From assembly GCA_030049565.1 (NCBI GenBank), contig JASIKQ010000517.1, positions 1 to 7,911 of the forward strand: a stretch of 7,911 bases of DNA. The letters run 5' to 3'. Numbering within the stretch: the stretch's first letter is position 1; each line of letters opens with the position of its first letter. This document shows positions 6,700 through 7,911 of this stretch, one piece after another. The translations under genes and the position numbers were made by a program. Source of the stretch: Candidatus Sulfotelmatobacter sp. (lineage in GTDB: Bacteria; Acidobacteriota; Terriglobia; Terriglobales; Acidobacteriaceae). The notes beneath the pieces were generated by a model that saw only the letters and a list, made by a program, of their open reading frames with translations, did not search any database and had not been told where the DNA came from.

Positions 6700-7122
6700 G
6701 TGGCTACCGTTTGTCCTGACGGTACTCCCAATCTGTCGCCTAAAGGAACGATTGCCGTGTGGGACGACACTCGCCTAGTATTTGCCGATATCCGTTCTCC
6801 GGGAACCGTGGCAAATCTCAAGGTCAATCCCACGATTGAGATCAATGTTGTCGATCCTTTTGTAAGAAAGGGGTATCGGTTCAAGGGCGCCGCCGAACTG
6901 GTCACGGGCGGCGATCTTTTTCAGAAGATGCTCGATTTCTATCGCACTCGCCGGGTTGACACAGCGAGGACGCGACCGCTGCCGACAATTCGAGCCTTCG
7001 TTCTGGTAACGGTCAAAGCCGCTCTACCTCTGATTTCGTCCGCTTACGATGATGGAACGGACGAAAGCATAATTCGAGCCAGTTGGATTGCGTACTTTCG
7101 GAAACTAAACGAACCTGGGTGA
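6700..7122 (+). CDS. Pyridoxamine-5'-phosphate-oxidase-like FMN-binding split-barrel protein (frame-broken at its 5' end)
   Basis: The frame from GTG 6700 gives 140 residues of the small PNPOx-like flavoprotein family. Recognisable parts are VCPDGTPNLSPKGT (4-17), VFADIRSPGTVANL (27-40), INVVDPFVRKGYRFKG (48-63), and a C-terminal part with FVLVTVKAALPLISSAYD and WIAYFRKL. Such proteins bind FMN (or sometimes F420 or haem in relatives) as cytoplasmic homodimers; substrates are generally unknown, and true PdxH activity should not be assumed. GTG 6700 is probably not the native start: it begins inside the first beta strand and has no Shine-Dalgarno, while the missing roughly 24 residues are encoded just upstream in two frames (see 6629-6699). 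Restored length would be 164 residues, normal for the family. If the shift is real, any product from GTG 6700 would lack part of the barrel and is unlikely to fold well. It converges on the VOC gene. Confidence 0.85.
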   Translation: MATVCPDGTPNLSPKGTIAVWDDTRLVFADIRSPGTVANLKVNPTIEINVVDPFVRKGYRFKGAAELVTGGDLFQKMLDFYRTRRVDTARTRPLPTIRAFVLVTVKAALPLISSAYDDGTDESIIRASWIAYFRKLNEPG

Positions 7123-7151
7123 TACCTCGCCCGAAGTGTCGGTATACTCCG

Positions 7152-7168
7152 TAGCCTCGCTATTTTTT
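7152..7168 (+). terminator. Weak intrinsic-terminator-like hairpin after the flavoprotein gene
   Basis: TAGC (7152-7155) and GCTA (7159-7162) can pair around CTC and are followed directly by six T residues (7163-7168), 30 nt after the stop codon at 7122. The stem is only 4 bp, so this would be a poor terminator; it is listed because of the immediate T-tract and correct position. Confidence 0.22.
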
Positions 7169-7175
7169 GCGGTTC

Positions 7176-7526
7176 CTACGCCGCCTCCACGCCCACGCTG
7201 CAATGTGCGCCCTCGGAATCGACGAACTGCGCCAGCACCCCACCGAAGTCCTGCTTTTTGGGCGGCATGGTGAACAGCACGCCCTTGGCGCTCATGTCCC
7301 GATAGAAAGCCTCGACATTCGGGACGGTGAAACCCAATTCGACCTTGCCTGCCGGATTCTTATCGGAAGCAGGGTGCAGAGCAAGTGCGGTTTCGCCCGT
7401 CGCGAACTCGCTCCAGCCCGGTGACTCAAACTTGAGTGGGAGACCCATCACATCACGATAGAACCTCACCGCTTTGTCCATGTCAGCGACGAACCGGATC
7501 ACATACCTAAGCTGCGTTGCTTGCAT
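7176..7526 (-). CDS. VOC superfamily (glyoxalase/bleomycin-resistance fold) protein, 116 aa
   Basis: The protein is a single-chain pair of beta-alpha-beta-beta-beta modules, about residues 6-52 and 62-112, as in the vicinal oxygen chelate superfamily. Typical signatures are LRYVIRFVADMDKAVRFYRDVMGLPLKF read in two parts (strand at 7-13, helix at 15-28), SEFATGETALALH (39-51), VELGFTVPNVEAFYRDM (62-78) and LAQFVDSEGAHCSV (99-111). Family members are small cytoplasmic dimers that are metal enzymes (glyoxalase, epimerase, dioxygenase) or drug-binding proteins. The full metal-ligand set cannot be assigned with confidence; His51 and Glu63 are candidates. Length is normal. The start is well supported by GGAGGT at 7533-7538, 6 nt before the ATG. 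It lies downstream of the partial gene at the right edge on the same strand, after a 103-bp gap, so co-transcription is possible but not shown. Confidence 0.9.
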   Translation of the reverse strand: MQATQLRYVIRFVADMDKAVRFYRDVMGLPLKFESPGWSEFATGETALALHPASDKNPAGKVELGFTVPNVEAFYRDMSAKGVLFTMPPKKQDFGGVLAQFVDSEGAHCSVGVEAA

Positions 7527-7532
7527 TTTGCT

Positions 7533-7538
7533 ACCTCC
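7533..7538 (-). promoter_or_regulatory. Strong Shine-Dalgarno of the VOC gene
   Basis: On the minus strand GGAGGT stands 6 nt before ATG 7526, which fixes that start over later in-frame ATG codons. Confidence 0.7.
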
Positions 7539-7629
7539 ACGGCCTAACAGGATTCAGAAGCTTGCCCCTTTCGGAAGAATATCGCCAGCAGCGCACAGGC
7601 AACCGGAAGCAGCTAAGGCGTATCCCGAG

Positions 7630-7911
7630 TCAGCGGGGTGGGATCGGGGTGACAGCCAACTCGGTTCCGGTCGAGCCAGCAGACAATGCGCTTGCCTTGC
7701 GGGCGATCAACTCTATTCCGCGTTGATGGGCCTCGGTGGCCAGCTGCGTTAGGATCGAGCGTCCGAGTTCGGGCTTGGCCTTGATTTCCAACTCACCCAG
7801 CGCCAATCGAGCTACGCATTCCTGACTGTAGTATCCGAGTCGCTTCGCGGTGTCGGGAGCTGCCCGCAATTGTTGGCGCACTGCAGCAAGATTCGGACGC
7901 CCGCGCTCATT
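7630..7911 (-). CDS. C-terminal tail of a larger protein, probably TPR-containing (5' end outside the window)
   Basis: The frame is open from the right edge to a TGA at 7630-7632, giving 93 residues. A GTG at 7879-7881 could be mistaken for a start, but the ten codons before it (NERGRPNLAA) are also open and fit the same helical protein, so I treat it as internal. The sequence has helices typical of TPR tails: Y-Y-S-Q-E-C-V-A-R-L-A-L-G-E-L-E at about 27-42, then GRSILTQLATEAHQRGIELIARKA at about 50-73. From memory, this ARLALGExE ... LIARKA pattern is common at the C-termini of acidobacterial serine/threonine kinases and winged-helix regulators carrying TPR arrays. The last 20 residues are a loose Ser/Thr/Pro-rich tail. 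The N-terminal domain, and so the function, cannot be seen. Confidence 0.6.
   Translation of the reverse strand, partial: NERGRPNLAAVRQQLRAAPDTAKRLGYYSQECVARLALGELEIKAKPELGRSILTQLATEAHQRGIELIARKASALSAGSTGTELAVTPIPPR

Noticed and set aside
7474..7752. Plus-strand open frame of 92 codons across the VOC start and the gap to the partial gene
   Set aside because: It runs antisense over the VOC start with its strong Shine-Dalgarno and over the TPR-like tail, and its product shows no family signature.

Overview
The window most resembles a chromosomal stretch of a moderately GC-rich, Gram-negative soil bacterium, probably Acidobacteriota (Terriglobia-like). That is an inference from gene style: a lipoprotein with Hydin-type choice-of-anchor repeats, a very long secreted GH38 alpha-mannosidase, a SpoIIE-type phosphatase with several membrane spans, and the tail of what looks like a TPR protein typical of that phylum. 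No marker gene settles the taxonomy. I see no rRNA, tRNA, CRISPR array, transposase or phage gene.

Layout. 28-1071 (+) encodes a Ser/Thr/Gly-rich lipoprotein with two immunoglobulin-like Hydin-type domains and a fibronectin-III-like C-terminus. It converges, with a 42-bp gap, on 1114-4689 (-), a secreted GH38 alpha-mannosidase of 1191 residues that has its own plausible promoter. A 441-bp gap (4690-5130) holds that promoter, a 24-codon small ORF with a strong Shine-Dalgarno site, a near-perfect 11-bp inverted repeat, and the first copy of a perfect 23-bp direct repeat. 5131-6354 (-) is a membrane-anchored PP2C/SpoIIE-type serine phosphatase. The second copy of the 23-bp repeat lies at 6558-6580, so the pair brackets the phosphatase gene. 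Next comes a pyridoxamine-5'-phosphate-oxidase-like flavoprotein gene (6629-7122, +) whose 5' end is displaced by an apparent one-base deletion near 6669. A small VOC/glyoxalase-fold protein (7176-7526, -) follows, and then the 3' end of a larger minus-strand gene that enters from beyond the right edge (7630-7911).

The genes do not form one operon: strands alternate and no shared pathway is visible. The mannosidase and the lipoprotein act outside the cytoplasm, probably in glycan breakdown and at the cell surface. The phosphatase is a signalling gene without an adjacent partner. The flavoprotein and VOC genes are small enzyme-like genes of unknown substrate.

The points most worth a second look are the exact 23-bp repeat bracketing the phosphatase, the inverted repeat just upstream of each copy, and the repairable frameshift in the flavoprotein gene. 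I did not find a clear new defence or mobile system.
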